Below are positions 27,074 to 36,718 of a DNA stretch of 64,000 nt, piece after piece (the stretch's first letter is position 1; each line of letters begins with the position of its first letter). Under the pieces are notes generated by a model that searched no databases, was not told the DNA's origin, and saw only the letters and a program-made list of their open reading frames with translations. Both the position numbers and the translations under genes were made by a program. The DNA is taken from positions 8,856 through 72,855 of the forward strand of contig CAZCBE010000021.1 of assembly GCA_964496695.1 (NCBI GenBank), read 5' to 3'. The DNA comes from SXTU01 sp964496695 (GTDB lineage: Bacteria; Verrucomicrobiota; Verrucomicrobiia; Limisphaerales; SXTU01).

Positions 27074-28510
27074 ATGCTGGAACGTTACGAGCACGACGGA
27101 TTCTTTGACGAGATGGTGGACAAGTCCGGGGAAGCACACCCGCACTACCGCAAGTTCCGCCAGCACTTCAATGCGCTGACCCCGCAGGAGTTTGACCTCA
27201 AGCGCCACTCGGTGGACATGGCGTTCCTCCGGCAGGGCATCACCTTCAACGTCTATGGCGACTCCGCCGGGACCGAGAAGATTTTCCCCTTCGACCTCCT
27301 GCCTCGAATCATCTCCGCCAAGGAGTGGGACCATCTGGAGCGCGGCCTGACCCAGCGCATCACCGCGCTGAACCTCTTCCTCCACGACATCTACCACGAG
27401 CAACGCATCCTCAAGGACGGGGTCATTCCGCCGCACTACGTCCTGTCGGGCAAACATTTCCGCCGCGAGTTCGCGGGCTTCAATGTCCCCAAAGACATCT
27501 ACATCCACGTCTGCGGCACCGACCTGATCCGCGATGGCAAGGGCGAATGGATGGTGTTGGAGGACAACGGGCGTTGTCCGAGCGGCGTCAGCTACGTGCT
27601 GGAGAACCGCCGCGCGATGAAGCGTTCCTTCCCTGGGATGTTCGAGGACATCGGCGTGCGGCCGGTGGAGGACTACCCTCAGGAACTGCTGCGGATGCTC
27701 AATCACATCGCCCCCGCCGGCGTCGCGGACCCGACGGTCGTGTTGCTGACGCCCGGTGCTTACAACTCGGCTTACTTCGAGCACACCTACCTCGCCCGGC
27801 AGATGGGCATCGAAATCGTCGAGGGCCGCGACCTCGTCGTCCGGGACGCGCGCGTCTTCATGCGCACGACCAAGGGCCTCCAGCCGGTCCACGTCATTTA
27901 CCGCCGCATTGACGACGACTTCATTGACCCCACGGTCTTCCGTCGCGACTCCATGCTTGGGGTGCCCGGCCTGGTCCGCGCCTATCGCGCCGGCAATGTC
28001 TCCCTGGCCAACTCCATCGGCACCGGCATCGCGGACGACAAGGTGATTTATTACTTCGTCCCGCGGATGATCAAATACTACCTCGATCAGGAACCGATCA
28101 TCCCGAACGTCCCGACTTATCTCGCGAACGAGGAGGCGGACCGGAAATACATCCTGGAGAATCTCTCCCAGCTCGTCGTCAAAGCGGCGAACGAATCCGG
28201 CGGCTACGGCATGTTGATGGGCCCCAAGGCCACCAAGGAGGAAATCGAAGCCTTCCGCCAGCAGGTCGTGGCTGACCCGCGCAACTACATCGCCCAGCCG
28301 ATGATCTCGCTCTCGCGCCATCCGACCCATGTGGACGGCGCGTTTGAGGGCCGGCACATTGACCTCCGCCCGTTCATCCTCTACGGCGAGAAGATCGTGA
28401 TCGTCCCCGGCGGCCTCACGCGCGTGGCGTTGCGGAAGGGTTCCCTCGTGGTGAACTCCTCCCAAGGCGGCGGCAGCAAGGACACCTGGGTGCTTTATGG
28501 AGATGAATGA
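27074..28510 (+). CDS. Circularly permuted ATP-grasp type 2 protein
   Basis: A 478-residue protein of the CP_ATPgrasp_2 family (formerly DUF404/DUF407). ITFNVYGDSAGTEKIFPFDL is the family hallmark near residue 60; YIHVCGTDLIRDGKGEWMV and VLEDNGRCPSGVSYVLENR (about residues 145-185) form the permuted ATP-binding core; VLLTPGAYNSAYFEHTYLA and the later acid-rich VIYRRIDDDFIDPTVFRRDS also match. The family is predicted to ligate amino acids or peptides by ATP-driven amide bond formation, usually beside alpha-E and transglutaminase genes, exactly as here. The next gene (alpha-E) starts after a 111-base gap holding a TTGAAGG-unit hairpin. Substrate is unknown. Confidence 0.93.
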   Translation: MLERYEHDGFFDEMVDKSGEAHPHYRKFRQHFNALTPQEFDLKRHSVDMAFLRQGITFNVYGDSAGTEKIFPFDLLPRIISAKEWDHLERGLTQRITALNLFLHDIYHEQRILKDGVIPPHYVLSGKHFRREFAGFNVPKDIYIHVCGTDLIRDGKGEWMVLEDNGRCPSGVSYVLENRRAMKRSFPGMFEDIGVRPVEDYPQELLRMLNHIAPAGVADPTVVLLTPGAYNSAYFEHTYLARQMGIEIVEGRDLVVRDARVFMRTTKGLQPVHVIYRRIDDDFIDPTVFRRDSMLGVPGLVRAYRAGNVSLANSIGTGIADDKVIYYFVPRMIKYYLDQEPIIPNVPTYLANEEADRKYILENLSQLVVKAANESGGYGMLMGPKATKEEIEAFRQQVVADPRNYIAQPMISLSRHPTHVDGAFEGRHIDLRPFILYGEKIVIVPGGLTRVALRKGSLVVNSSQGGGSKDTWVLYGDE

Positions 28511-28513
28511 AAT

Positions 28514-28618
28514 GAAAGTTGAAGGGTTAAAAAGTTTAAGGGTTGAAGCGTTCTCCGAGCGCGGCTCCCTGTCGCATCCCCACCCTTCAACTCTTCCACC
28601 TTTCAACCCTTCAACCCC
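28514..28618. repeat. TTGAAGG-unit inverted repeat between ATP-grasp and alpha-E genes
   Basis: Left arm 28514-28548 (GAAAGTTGAAGGGTTAAAAA and on); right arm 28581-28618 (ACCCTTCAACTCTTCCACCT and on, ending TCAACCC). The same family is embedded in ispG at 14027-14116. Inside an apparent operon it could form a hairpin in the mRNA between two cotranslated genes. Confidence 0.75.
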
Positions 28619-28621
28619 TTC

Positions 28622-29647
28622 ATGCTAAGCCGCGTCGCCAACTGCCTCTACTGGATGGCCCGCTCCATCGAGCGTGCCGAGAACATCGCGCGCATCGTGG
28701 ATGTGAACCTCCACCTCCTGCTGGACCTGCGCAATCTCAACGACCAGCGCCTCGCCGACCACTGGATGCCCATCGTCCAGAGCACCGGCGACGAAGAGGC
28801 TTTCCTCAAGCTCTACAAAAAGGCCAACGGCAAGAACGTCACCGAGTTCCTTGTGTTCTCACTGGAGAACCCCAACTCCATCATCTCCTCCATCTGCCAG
28901 GGCCGCGAGAATGCCCGCATGGTGCGCGATCAGATCACGAGCGAGCTGTGGGAGGAACTGAACCGCCTCTATCTCTTCGTTCGTTCCGCCGAAGCGCGGA
29001 AGGTCTGGAAGGAAAGCCCCAGCGAATTCTTCCAGCAGGTCAAGGCGTCCTCCCTCGTCCTCATCGGCCTGACCCGCGCCACTTCCATCCGCAATGAGGG
29101 CTGGAACTTCAGCGAGGCGGGCAAGTTCCTTGAGCGCGCAGACAAAACTTCCCGCATCCTCGACCTCCGCTATCAGGCTCTCCCCGCGAAGGGCGCGCCC
29201 GAGACAGTGAGCCAGACCGAGGCGCTGGAGTGGTCCGCCATCCTGCGCTCCTGCAGCAGTTGGGACGCTTACAAGTCCATCCACAGCGCCGAGGTGCATC
29301 CCAAGCTCGTGGCCGAGTTTCTGTTGCTGCGCGAAGACTTCCCGCGCTCGGCCCGCTTCTGCATCGCGGAGTTGAACCGCGCCCTCCGCCGCATTTCCGG
29401 CGTGCGCGAAGGCCGCTTCTCCAACGATGCCGAGCGGCTCGCGGGCCGGCTCGAAGCCGAGCTGCAGTTCAGCACCGTGGACGAGATCTTCGCCGACGGA
29501 CTGCACCAGTATCTCGACCAGTTCCAGCTCAAGCTCAACGCCATCGGCGACGCCGTGTTCAACGCCTATTTCTTCCAGTCCATCGCCAGCATGGACGAGC
29601 AGATGCTCGTGCAGCAGGAAGAGCAGCAGCAGCAAAGCAGTAATTAG
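28622..29647 (+). CDS. Alpha-E domain-containing protein (DUF403)
   Basis: A 341-residue, mostly helical protein starting MLSRVANCLYWMARSIERAE, the family signature, which continues in IARIVDVNLHLLLDL. Mid-protein segments such as GRENARMVRDQITSELWEEL and FLERADKTSRILDLRYQALP also fit. The family always accompanies CP-ATP-grasp proteins, sometimes fused to them, and may act as an accessory or substrate-carrying helical domain. The reading frame ends in SSN followed by a TAG that lies in the left arm of a TAATTAG-unit repeat, so the repeat has probably altered the C-terminus. The downstream gene starts 75 bases on. Confidence 0.93.
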   Translation: MLSRVANCLYWMARSIERAENIARIVDVNLHLLLDLRNLNDQRLADHWMPIVQSTGDEEAFLKLYKKANGKNVTEFLVFSLENPNSIISSICQGRENARMVRDQITSELWEELNRLYLFVRSAEARKVWKESPSEFFQQVKASSLVLIGLTRATSIRNEGWNFSEAGKFLERADKTSRILDLRYQALPAKGAPETVSQTEALEWSAILRSCSSWDAYKSIHSAEVHPKLVAEFLLLREDFPRSARFCIAELNRALRRISGVREGRFSNDAERLAGRLEAELQFSTVDEIFADGLHQYLDQFQLKLNAIGDAVFNAYFFQSIASMDEQMLVQQEEQQQQSSN

Positions 29648-29715
29648 TAATTAGTAATTCGTGCTCAGTCGGACAGCACCTGCGCGCAACGACTAATCAC
29701 TAAGCACTAAACACT
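29637..29715. repeat. TAATTAG-unit inverted repeat overlapping the alpha-E stop codon
   Basis: The left arm is AGTAATTAGTAATTAGTAAT and on (29637-29667). The right arm (29690-29715) is CGACTAATCACTAAGCACTA and on. The units are seven bases long (TAATTAG / CTAATCA). The stop codon of the alpha-E gene (29645-29647) is inside the left arm. Confidence 0.7.
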
Positions 29716-29722
29716 TTTCCCA

Positions 29723-32700
29723 ATGTCCATCCACGTCGCCCTCCATCACCGGACTCACTACGCCTACGACCGGCTCGTCGGCCTCGGCCCGCAGATCGTC
29801 CGGTTGCGGCCCGCGCCGCATTGCCGCACGCGCATCCTGAGCTATTCGCTGCGCATCCTGCCGGAGCCGCATTTCATCAACTGGCAGCAGGACCCGCAGG
29901 CCAATTATCTCGCCCGCCTTGTGTTCCCGGAGAAGACCCGGGAGTTCTGCATCGAGGTGGACCTCGTGGCGGAAATGTCCGTCCTCAACCCGTTCGACTT
30001 CTTCCTCGAACCGCAGGCGGAACAGTTTCCGTTCAAATACGATCCCGCGCTCGACCATGAGTTGGAGCCGTTCCGGCTGAAGTGCCCGCTCTCGCCGAAG
30101 TTCCAGGCCTGCCTCGACGCGGTGAAGCGCGACATCATCGGCCACCCCCACGCCGCGCTCATTGATGGCCATCCGCTGCCGGTCACGCATTCGGAATCCG
30201 CTGCTGACCCTCAACACGGTGGCGGCGTCTTGCCCGCCAGCGGCAAGCCCGTTGCTCCGCCTGCGGAAGACAAACGCCCGCGCACCATTGATTTCCTTGT
30301 CGGCATCAACCAGAAGCTCTGGCACGACATCAAATACACCATCCGCCTCGAACCCGGTGTCCAGGCGCCCGAGGAGACGCTCAAGCTCGGAAGCGGTTCG
30401 TGCCGTGATTCGTCGTGGCTGCTCGTGCAGTTGTTCCGACACCTCGGCCTCGCCGCTCGTTTTGTCAGCGGCTATCTGATTCAGCTCAAGCCCGACCTCA
30501 AGTCCCTCGATGGTCCCAGCGGTGCGGAGCAGGACTTCACCGATCTGCATGCCTGGTGCGAAGTCTATCTGCCCGGTGCGGGCTGGATCGGCCTTGATCC
30601 CACCAGCGGCCTGCTCGCGGGCGAGGGCCACATCCCGCTCGCCGCCACGCCTGACCCGTCCAGTGCCGCGCCCATCTCTGGGGTCGTGGATGACAACGAG
30701 TGCAAGTTCGACGTCGTAATGAAGGTCACGCGCATCCACGAGTCGCCGCGCGTCACCAAGCCCTACACGGACGAACAATGGAAAGAGATCGAAGCCCTCG
30801 GCAAGGCCGTGGACGCCGATCTCGTGAAGAACGACGTGCGCCTCACGATGGGCGGCGAGCCGACCTTTGTCTCGATTGATGATCCCGACGGTGCCGAGTG
30901 GAACACGTCGGCGGTCGGGCCGAAGAAGCGCCTGCTCGCGGACGATTTGATGAAGCGGCTCAAGGGGATCTACGCCCCCGGCGGCTTTCTGCACTACGGC
31001 ACCGGCAAATGGTATCCCGGCGAATCCCTGCCGCGCTGGTCCTTCGCTTGCTACTGGCGCAAGGACGGCAAGCCCACCTGGCTGAACCCCGAGCTGCTCG
31101 CCAGCGAGCGCAAGGACTACGGCGTCACCGATGAGCACGCCCAGCAGTTCGCGCTTACACTGGCCAAGCGGCTCAACGTGGATGCGCGCTGGATTCAGCC
31201 CGGCTACGAGGACACCTGGTATCACCTCTGGAAGGAACGCCGCCTGCCCACCAACGTGGACCCGCTCAAGTCCAACCTGAAGGACGAGGAGGAGCGGGCG
31301 CGCCTAGCCAAGCTCTTCGAGACCGGGCTGGGCAAGGTCGTCGGCTACGCCATGCCGTTGCAACGCGCGTGGGGTGGAGGCGGCTGGTTCTGGAACTCCG
31401 GTCCATGGTTCCTCCGCTCCGAGCGGATGTATCTGCTGCCCGGTGACTCGCCGATGGGCCTGCGCCTGCCGCTCGATTCGCTGCCATGGGTGAAGGCCTC
31501 CGATTACCCGTATGTGAACGAACAGGACCCGACCGAGCCACGCGGCCCGCTGCCCCTGCGGCCGTTGAAGGATCGCCAGCCGTATGTGGCCGCCGCACCC
31601 GGCCAGGCCCTGCATGGTCCCGGCCGGTTCGGTCCGCGTGGCCAGCGGATGGAAATGCCTCCCCCGCAAGATCGCCCGGAGTTCCGCGCGCCTTCGCGTG
31701 GCGAGTCCGCTTCCTGGCTCGTGCGCACCGCCATGTGCATCCAGCCTCGCGACGGCAGGCTGAACATCTTCATGCCGCCCGTGCGGACGCTCGATGACTA
31801 TCTCGACCTCGTGGCCGCCATCGAAGACACGGCGGAGCATCTTGAACAGCCGGTGGTCATCGAAGGCTACACGCCCCCCTCGGACCCGCGCCTGAACGTC
31901 ATCAAGGTCACGCCCGATCCGGGCGTCATCGAGGTCAACACGCACCCGGTCAAGAGCTGGGACGAAATGGTCCAGCAGACCAAGACGCTCTACGAGGAAG
32001 CCCGCCAGTCGCGGCTGGGCACCGAGAAGTTCATGATTGATGGCCGCCACACCGGCACCGGCGGCGGCAACCACATCGTCATCGGCGGCGAAACCCCGGC
32101 CGATTCACCGCTGCTGCGCCGGCCCGATCTGCTCAAGAGCCTCGTAAGCTACTGGCAGAATCACCCGTCGCTCTCGTTCCTGTTCAGCGGCCTTTTCCTC
32201 GGCCCAACCAGCCAGAGCCCCCGCATTGACGAGGCGCGCAACGACTCGATTTACGAGTTGGAAGTCGCCTTCAAGCAGATCAAGGACTTCGAGCCGGTGC
32301 CCTCGTGGCAGACCGACCGGCTCTTCCGCAACCTGCTCATTGACGCGACCGGCAACACGCACCGCGCCGAGTTCTGCATCGACAAGATGTATTCGCCCGA
32401 CAGCAGCACCGGCCGGCTCGGCCTGCTGGAGATGCGCGCCTTCGAGATGCCGCCGCACGCCGAGATGAGCCTCGCACAGCAGCTCCTGCTTCGCACCCTG
32501 GTCGCGAAGTTCTGGGAGCAGCCCTATTCGGCCAAGCTGGTGCGCTGGGGCACGCAGATTCACGACCGCTGGATGCTCCCGCACTTCGTGTGGGAGGACT
32601 TGAAGGATGTCGTGGCCGACCTCAAGGAGTCCGGTTATCCGATGAAGCCCGAGTGGTTCGCGCCGCACTTCGAGTTCCGCTTCCCGCAATACGGGGATGT

Positions 32701-33220
32701 CGAGCTGCGCAACACTGCCATGGAACTGCGCCAGGCCCTGGAGCCGTGGCACGTCCTTGGCGAGGAGCCGAGCGGCGGCGGTGCCGTGCGCTACGTGGAT
32801 TCGTCGGTCGAGCGCGTGCAGGTCAAGGCCTCGGGTCTCACCGACACGCGCCACGTCATCACCTGCAACGGCCACTCCATACCGCTGCATCCAACCGGCA
32901 CACATGGCGAATACGTGGCCGGCGTCCGCTACCGCGCGTGGCAGCCAGCCTCCTGCCTGCAGCCGACCATTGGCGTTCATTCACCGCTGCGGTTTGACGT
33001 GGTGGACACCTGGAATGGCCGGAGCATCGGCGGATGCACCTACCACGTCACGCATCCCGGCGGCCGCAATTACGCGACCTTCCCGGTGAACGCCTACGAG
33101 GCCGAGAGCCGCCGCCTCGCACGCTTCTTCCGCCTGGGCCATACGCCCGGCCCGATGAAGGTCACCGCGCCGCAGGTGAACCCCGAGTTTCCCTTCACGC
33201 TGGACTTGCGGAATGCGTGA
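29723..33220 (+). CDS. Large transglutaminase-family protein with DUF2126 C-terminal region
   Basis: A 1165-residue soluble protein in three parts. An N-terminal beta domain (SIHVALHHRTHYAYDRLVGL onward) precedes a transglutaminase-like peptidase core: the catalytic cysteine is in GSGSCRDSSW, the histidine in LHAWCEVYLPG and the aspartate in LDPTSG (together about residues 225-300). From about residue 370 onward it belongs to DUF2126 (MGGEPTFVSIDDPDGAEWN, then APGGFLHYGTGKWYPGESLP), a region that may itself have an ATP-grasp-like fold. The protein ends FPFTLDLRNA. This pairing of peptidase and DUF2126 in one chain is known in the family. It may cleave, transfer or regulate peptides made by the ATP-grasp partners. 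Confidence 0.93.
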   Translation: MSIHVALHHRTHYAYDRLVGLGPQIVRLRPAPHCRTRILSYSLRILPEPHFINWQQDPQANYLARLVFPEKTREFCIEVDLVAEMSVLNPFDFFLEPQAEQFPFKYDPALDHELEPFRLKCPLSPKFQACLDAVKRDIIGHPHAALIDGHPLPVTHSESAADPQHGGGVLPASGKPVAPPAEDKRPRTIDFLVGINQKLWHDIKYTIRLEPGVQAPEETLKLGSGSCRDSSWLLVQLFRHLGLAARFVSGYLIQLKPDLKSLDGPSGAEQDFTDLHAWCEVYLPGAGWIGLDPTSGLLAGEGHIPLAATPDPSSAAPISGVVDDNECKFDVVMKVTRIHESPRVTKPYTDEQWKEIEALGKAVDADLVKNDVRLTMGGEPTFVSIDDPDGAEWNTSAVGPKKRLLADDLMKRLKGIYAPGGFLHYGTGKWYPGESLPRWSFACYWRKDGKPTWLNPELLASERKDYGVTDEHAQQFALTLAKRLNVDARWIQPGYEDTWYHLWKERRLPTNVDPLKSNLKDEEERARLAKLFETGLGKVVGYAMPLQRAWGGGGWFWNSGPWFLRSERMYLLPGDSPMGLRLPLDSLPWVKASDYPYVNEQDPTEPRGPLPLRPLKDRQPYVAAAPGQALHGPGRFGPRGQRMEMPPPQDRPEFRAPSRGESASWLVRTAMCIQPRDGRLNIFMPPVRTLDDYLDLVAAIEDTAEHLEQPVVIEGYTPPSDPRLNVIKVTPDPGVIEVNTHPVKSWDEMVQQTKTLYEEARQSRLGTEKFMIDGRHTGTGGGNHIVIGGETPADSPLLRRPDLLKSLVSYWQNHPSLSFLFSGLFLGPTSQSPRIDEARNDSIYELEVAFKQIKDFEPVPSWQTDRLFRNLLIDATGNTHRAEFCIDKMYSPDSSTGRLGLLEMRAFEMPPHAEMSLAQQLLLRTLVAKFWEQPYSAKLVRWGTQIHDRWMLPHFVWEDLKDVVADLKESGYPMKPEWFAPHFEFRFPQYGDVELRNTAMELRQALEPWHVLGEEPSGGGAVRYVDSSVERVQVKASGLTDTRHVITCNGHSIPLHPTGTHGEYVAGVRYRAWQPASCLQPTIGVHSPLRFDVVDTWNGRSIGGCTYHVTHPGGRNYATFPVNAYEAESRRLARFFRLGHTPGPMKVTAPQVNPEFPFTLDLRNA

Positions 33221-33277
33221 CTTTTTTCGGACATCCGCACTCGCCGCGACATCACGATTGGGTTACAACTAGACCAC

Positions 33278-35830
33278 GTGATGAGCGAAGCCCATGCGCA
33301 TTCAGCCGAGCGCCACTTCGACCTGCTGGCGAACTACGTGTCGCCCGAGGGCGCTTACGATGAATTGCTGACCGAAGACGGCGAGCCACGCGAGCACTAC
33401 CTGCCGCTGCTCAGCCACTTGGATTCGCTCGGCCAGGACGAACTGAAGCGCCGCGCCGAGACCTGCCGCCGCCTCCTGCACGAGGGCGGCATCACCTACA
33501 ACGTCTATGGCGATCCGCGCGGCATGGAACGCCCGTGGCAGCTCGACCCGGTGCCCTTTGTCCTGGCCGCCGACGAATGGCGTTCACTGGAAACCGCGCT
33601 CGTCCAGCGGGCGACGCTGCTCAACCAGGTGCTCGCCGACTGCTACGGCCCGCAGAACCTCATCCGCTCCGGCCACCTCCCGCCCGCGCTGGTCTTTGCG
33701 CAGCCTGACTTTCTGCGTCCCTGCCACGGACTTAAACAGCCGGGCGGCGCTTACCTCCACTTTTACGCCGCTGATCTCACGCGTTCGCCTGACGGGCAGT
33801 GGTGGGTCGTCTCTGATCGCACGGCCATTCCGACCGGGGCCGGCTACGCGCTGGCCAACCGCCTCATCACCTCGCGGCTGCTGCCCGACCCGTTCCGCGA
33901 TGGTCGGGTGCAGCGGCTGGCCGGGTTCTTCCGCGAAGTGCGGAACTCGCTCGCGCAGCTCGCGCCCCGGCACACCGACAACCCACGCGTGGTGCTGCTG
34001 ACCCCCGGACCTTACAACGAAACCTACTTCGAGCAGGCCTACCTCGCGCGCTATCTCGGCTACATGCTCGTGGAAGGCCAGGACCTCACCGTCCGCGATG
34101 AGCGCGTCTATCTCAAGACGCTCTCGGGTCTGGAACCGGTGGACGTGGTCCTGCGGCGCGTGGATGACGATTTCTGTGACCCGCTCGAACTGCGCAACGA
34201 GTCCATGCTCGGGGTGCCCGGCCTGCTCGAGGCGCTCCGGGCCGGCAATGTCGCGGTGGCCAACACGCTGGGCAGCGGCCTGCTGCAACGCCCGGCCTTC
34301 CTCGGCTTCCTGCCGGGCCTGTGCCAGCACCTGCTTGGCGAGAAGCTCAAGCTACCTTCGGTCGCGACGTGGTGGTGCGGTCAGCAGTCGGCCCGCAAAT
34401 ACGTGCTCGAGCATCTCGACGAGCTGTTCATCAAGCCGGCCTTCCGCAGCCGCGTGAAGGGCTCCCACCCGGAGCGTGACTTGACCAAGGCCGAGCGCGA
34501 GGCGCTGGCCGCCGGCATTCGCTTTCAGCCGCACCAGTATGTGGCGCAGGAGCGCTCGCTGCTGTCCGTCGCGCCCGCGTGGGGTGAGCATGGGCTGACG
34601 GCGCGCTCCGTCGCCTTGCGCGTGTATCTGGTCGCCACCGAGAAGGGCTACCAGCTCATGCCCGGCGGCCTCACGCGCGTGGCGAAGGAGACCAGCGGAC
34701 GTTTCGTCTCGATGCAGCGCGGCGGCGCGAGCATGGACACCTGGGTGCTCAGCGATGAACCGGTGGAACCGATGTCGCTCCTCAGCACGCGGGGCCAGCC
34801 CATCGAGCTGCGGCGCGTGGGCAACAACCTGCCCAGCCGCATGGCGGACAATTTCTACTGGCTTGGCCGCTATGCCGAGCGGGCGGACTTCACCACCCGC
34901 ATGTTGCGCGCGGCCTTGCTGCGCTTCGGCCCCGAGGCGACCGGCGGCGCGCTGCCGTTCCTGGAGCCACTGCTCCAAACCTTGGAGACGCAAGGCCAGC
35001 TCACGCCCGGCAAGGAAGGCCGCGAAATCCGCGCCAACCACGAGGCGCTCGAAGCCGACCTGCTCGCCGCGATCTTCGACCCCCAGCGGCCCGGCAGCCT
35101 CCGCCGCATCGCCGAGAATCTTCAGCGTCTGGCCATGCTCGCGCGTGACCGCACCTCCAACGAGGTCTGGCGCGTCCTGAGTTCGCTCGATGACACGCTG
35201 GCCCGGCCGGCCACGAGCCTGATGCTCACCGGCGACGCCGTGGGCATCCTGCACCAGGCGATGCTATCGCTCGCCGCCTTCAGCGGTCTGGCCCGCGAGA
35301 ACATGACCCGCGCGCACGGCTGGCGTTTCCTCGACATGGGCCGCCGCATCGAACGCGGCGTCTATCTCTGCGCGCTGCTGGAAAATGCGTTGCGCTCGCC
35401 CGAAGCGAACAACCCCAGCGTGCTGGAAACCGTGCTCGACGTGTGTGACTGCGCCATCACCTATCGCGCGCGCTACAATCTGCTCCCAAACATCGCTGCG
35501 GTGTATGACCTGGTGCTGCTCGACGACACGAACCCGCGTTCGCTGCTCTTCCAGTTCAACCAGCTCGTGAAGCACTTCGACCGGCTGCCGCAGGAGCACG
35601 AGAGCGCGCTGCTCACTCCCGGTCAGCGCGTGCTGCTCGAAAGCATCACCCGCCTGCGCCTCCTCGACCCGCGCGAGCTGAACACCCTCGACGGCGGCTG
35701 GCACGACTCGGAAACCGGGAGCGTCATCAGCGCCACGCTGCGCGATCTGCCCCGCCTGAGTGATGCGATCGCCGTGAGTTACTTCGCTCATTCTGCGATC
35801 AGCCGGGCAGAGCAGGGAGGGTCGCCGTGA
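33278..35830 (+). CDS. Fused circularly permuted ATP-grasp and alpha-E protein
   Basis: An 850-residue protein joining, in one chain, the domains encoded separately at 27074 and 28622. Residues about 1-500 are CP-ATP-grasp: GGITYNVYGDPRGMERPWQL, then VLLTPGPYNETYFEQAYLA, VVLRRVDDDFCDPLELRNES. Residues about 515-840 are alpha-E: NNLPSRMADNFYWLGRYAER, then NLQRLAMLARDRTSNEVWRV. The next gene starts on a GTG overlapping this stop by four bases, so they are translationally coupled. It is not a recent duplicate of the unfused pair, because similarity is limited to family motifs. Function is presumably in the same peptide-ligation pathway, perhaps with a second substrate. Confidence 0.93.
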   Translation: MMSEAHAHSAERHFDLLANYVSPEGAYDELLTEDGEPREHYLPLLSHLDSLGQDELKRRAETCRRLLHEGGITYNVYGDPRGMERPWQLDPVPFVLAADEWRSLETALVQRATLLNQVLADCYGPQNLIRSGHLPPALVFAQPDFLRPCHGLKQPGGAYLHFYAADLTRSPDGQWWVVSDRTAIPTGAGYALANRLITSRLLPDPFRDGRVQRLAGFFREVRNSLAQLAPRHTDNPRVVLLTPGPYNETYFEQAYLARYLGYMLVEGQDLTVRDERVYLKTLSGLEPVDVVLRRVDDDFCDPLELRNESMLGVPGLLEALRAGNVAVANTLGSGLLQRPAFLGFLPGLCQHLLGEKLKLPSVATWWCGQQSARKYVLEHLDELFIKPAFRSRVKGSHPERDLTKAEREALAAGIRFQPHQYVAQERSLLSVAPAWGEHGLTARSVALRVYLVATEKGYQLMPGGLTRVAKETSGRFVSMQRGGASMDTWVLSDEPVEPMSLLSTRGQPIELRRVGNNLPSRMADNFYWLGRYAERADFTTRMLRAALLRFGPEATGGALPFLEPLLQTLETQGQLTPGKEGREIRANHEALEADLLAAIFDPQRPGSLRRIAENLQRLAMLARDRTSNEVWRVLSSLDDTLARPATSLMLTGDAVGILHQAMLSLAAFSGLARENMTRAHGWRFLDMGRRIERGVYLCALLENALRSPEANNPSVLETVLDVCDCAITYRARYNLLPNIAAVYDLVLLDDTNPRSLLFQFNQLVKHFDRLPQEHESALLTPGQRVLLESITRLRLLDPRELNTLDGGWHDSETGSVISATLRDLPRLSDAIAVSYFAHSAISRAEQGGSP

Positions 35831-36699
35831 ACTACCGCATCGTTCATCGCACGGTTTACAACTACACCGCGCCGGTCACGGTCTCGCACCACGCCGCCCG
35901 CGTGAAGCCGCGCACGCTGGCCCATCAGGAGCGACGGGACTTCAAGTTGCGCATCTTGCCGGAGCCGCAGGTGCAAAAAGTGCGGACGGATTATTTCGGC
36001 AACCGGGTCTGCTTCTTCAGCATCCAGGAACTGCACAAGCGGCTCGAGATCACCGCCGAGAGCCTCGTCAGCGTCACCGAGACCACGCCCCCCGCCGCCT
36101 CGCTCTCGCCGCCGTGGGAGCAGGTGGTGACGCTGTTCTCCGACCCGGTCATGCCGGCGGTCGTGGACCCCTATCAATTTGTCTTCGACTCGCCCTGTGC
36201 GCAGGCGATGCGCGAACTGGCGGACTACGCCCAGGAAAGCTTCCCGCCCGGCATCCCCCTGCTGCTCGGCGTCGCCGACCTGAACCGCCGCATCCACGCC
36301 GACTTCATCTACGATCCCGTCGCCACGACGATCGCCACGCCGCTGGAGGAGGTCATGACGCATCGGCGGGGGGTTTGTCAGGACTTCGCCCATCTGGCCA
36401 TCGCCTCGCTGCGGTCCCTCGGCCTGCCCGCCCGCTACGTGAGCGGCTACCTGCGCACGCGCCCGCCCGCAGGCAAACCCCGGCTGGTCGGGGCGGACGC
36501 CTCCCACGCGTGGTTCTCGGCTTTCTGCCCGGACCTTGGCTGGGTGGACTTCGACCCGACCAACAATGTCCTGCCGGCGTCCGAGCACATCACCGTTGCC
36601 TATGGCCGTGATTTCGATGACGTCAGCCCCATCAGCGGCATCATTACCGGGGGCGGCAAGCACCTCGTAAAAGTTTCCGTGGACGTGGCCCCGGCGTGA
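35827..36699 (+). CDS. Transglutaminase-like cysteine peptidase
   Basis: A 290-residue protein. The GTG at 35827 overlaps the previous stop by four bases. An N-terminal beta domain (NYRIVHRTVYNYTAPVTVSH, residues 1-90) is followed by the transglutaminase core with cysteine in RRGVCQDFAH, histidine in ASHAWFSAFCP and aspartate in DFDPTNNVLP. The tail AYGRDFDDVSPISGIITGGG is typical of the family. No signal peptide is visible, so it acts in the cytoplasm. It is the second transglutaminase-type protein of the cluster. Confidence 0.93.
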   Translation: MNYRIVHRTVYNYTAPVTVSHHAARVKPRTLAHQERRDFKLRILPEPQVQKVRTDYFGNRVCFFSIQELHKRLEITAESLVSVTETTPPAASLSPPWEQVVTLFSDPVMPAVVDPYQFVFDSPCAQAMRELADYAQESFPPGIPLLLGVADLNRRIHADFIYDPVATTIATPLEEVMTHRRGVCQDFAHLAIASLRSLGLPARYVSGYLRTRPPAGKPRLVGADASHAWFSAFCPDLGWVDFDPTNNVLPASEHITVAYGRDFDDVSPISGIITGGGKHLVKVSVDVAPA

Positions 36700-36718
36700 A
36701 CCCACGCCTGTTTATCTC

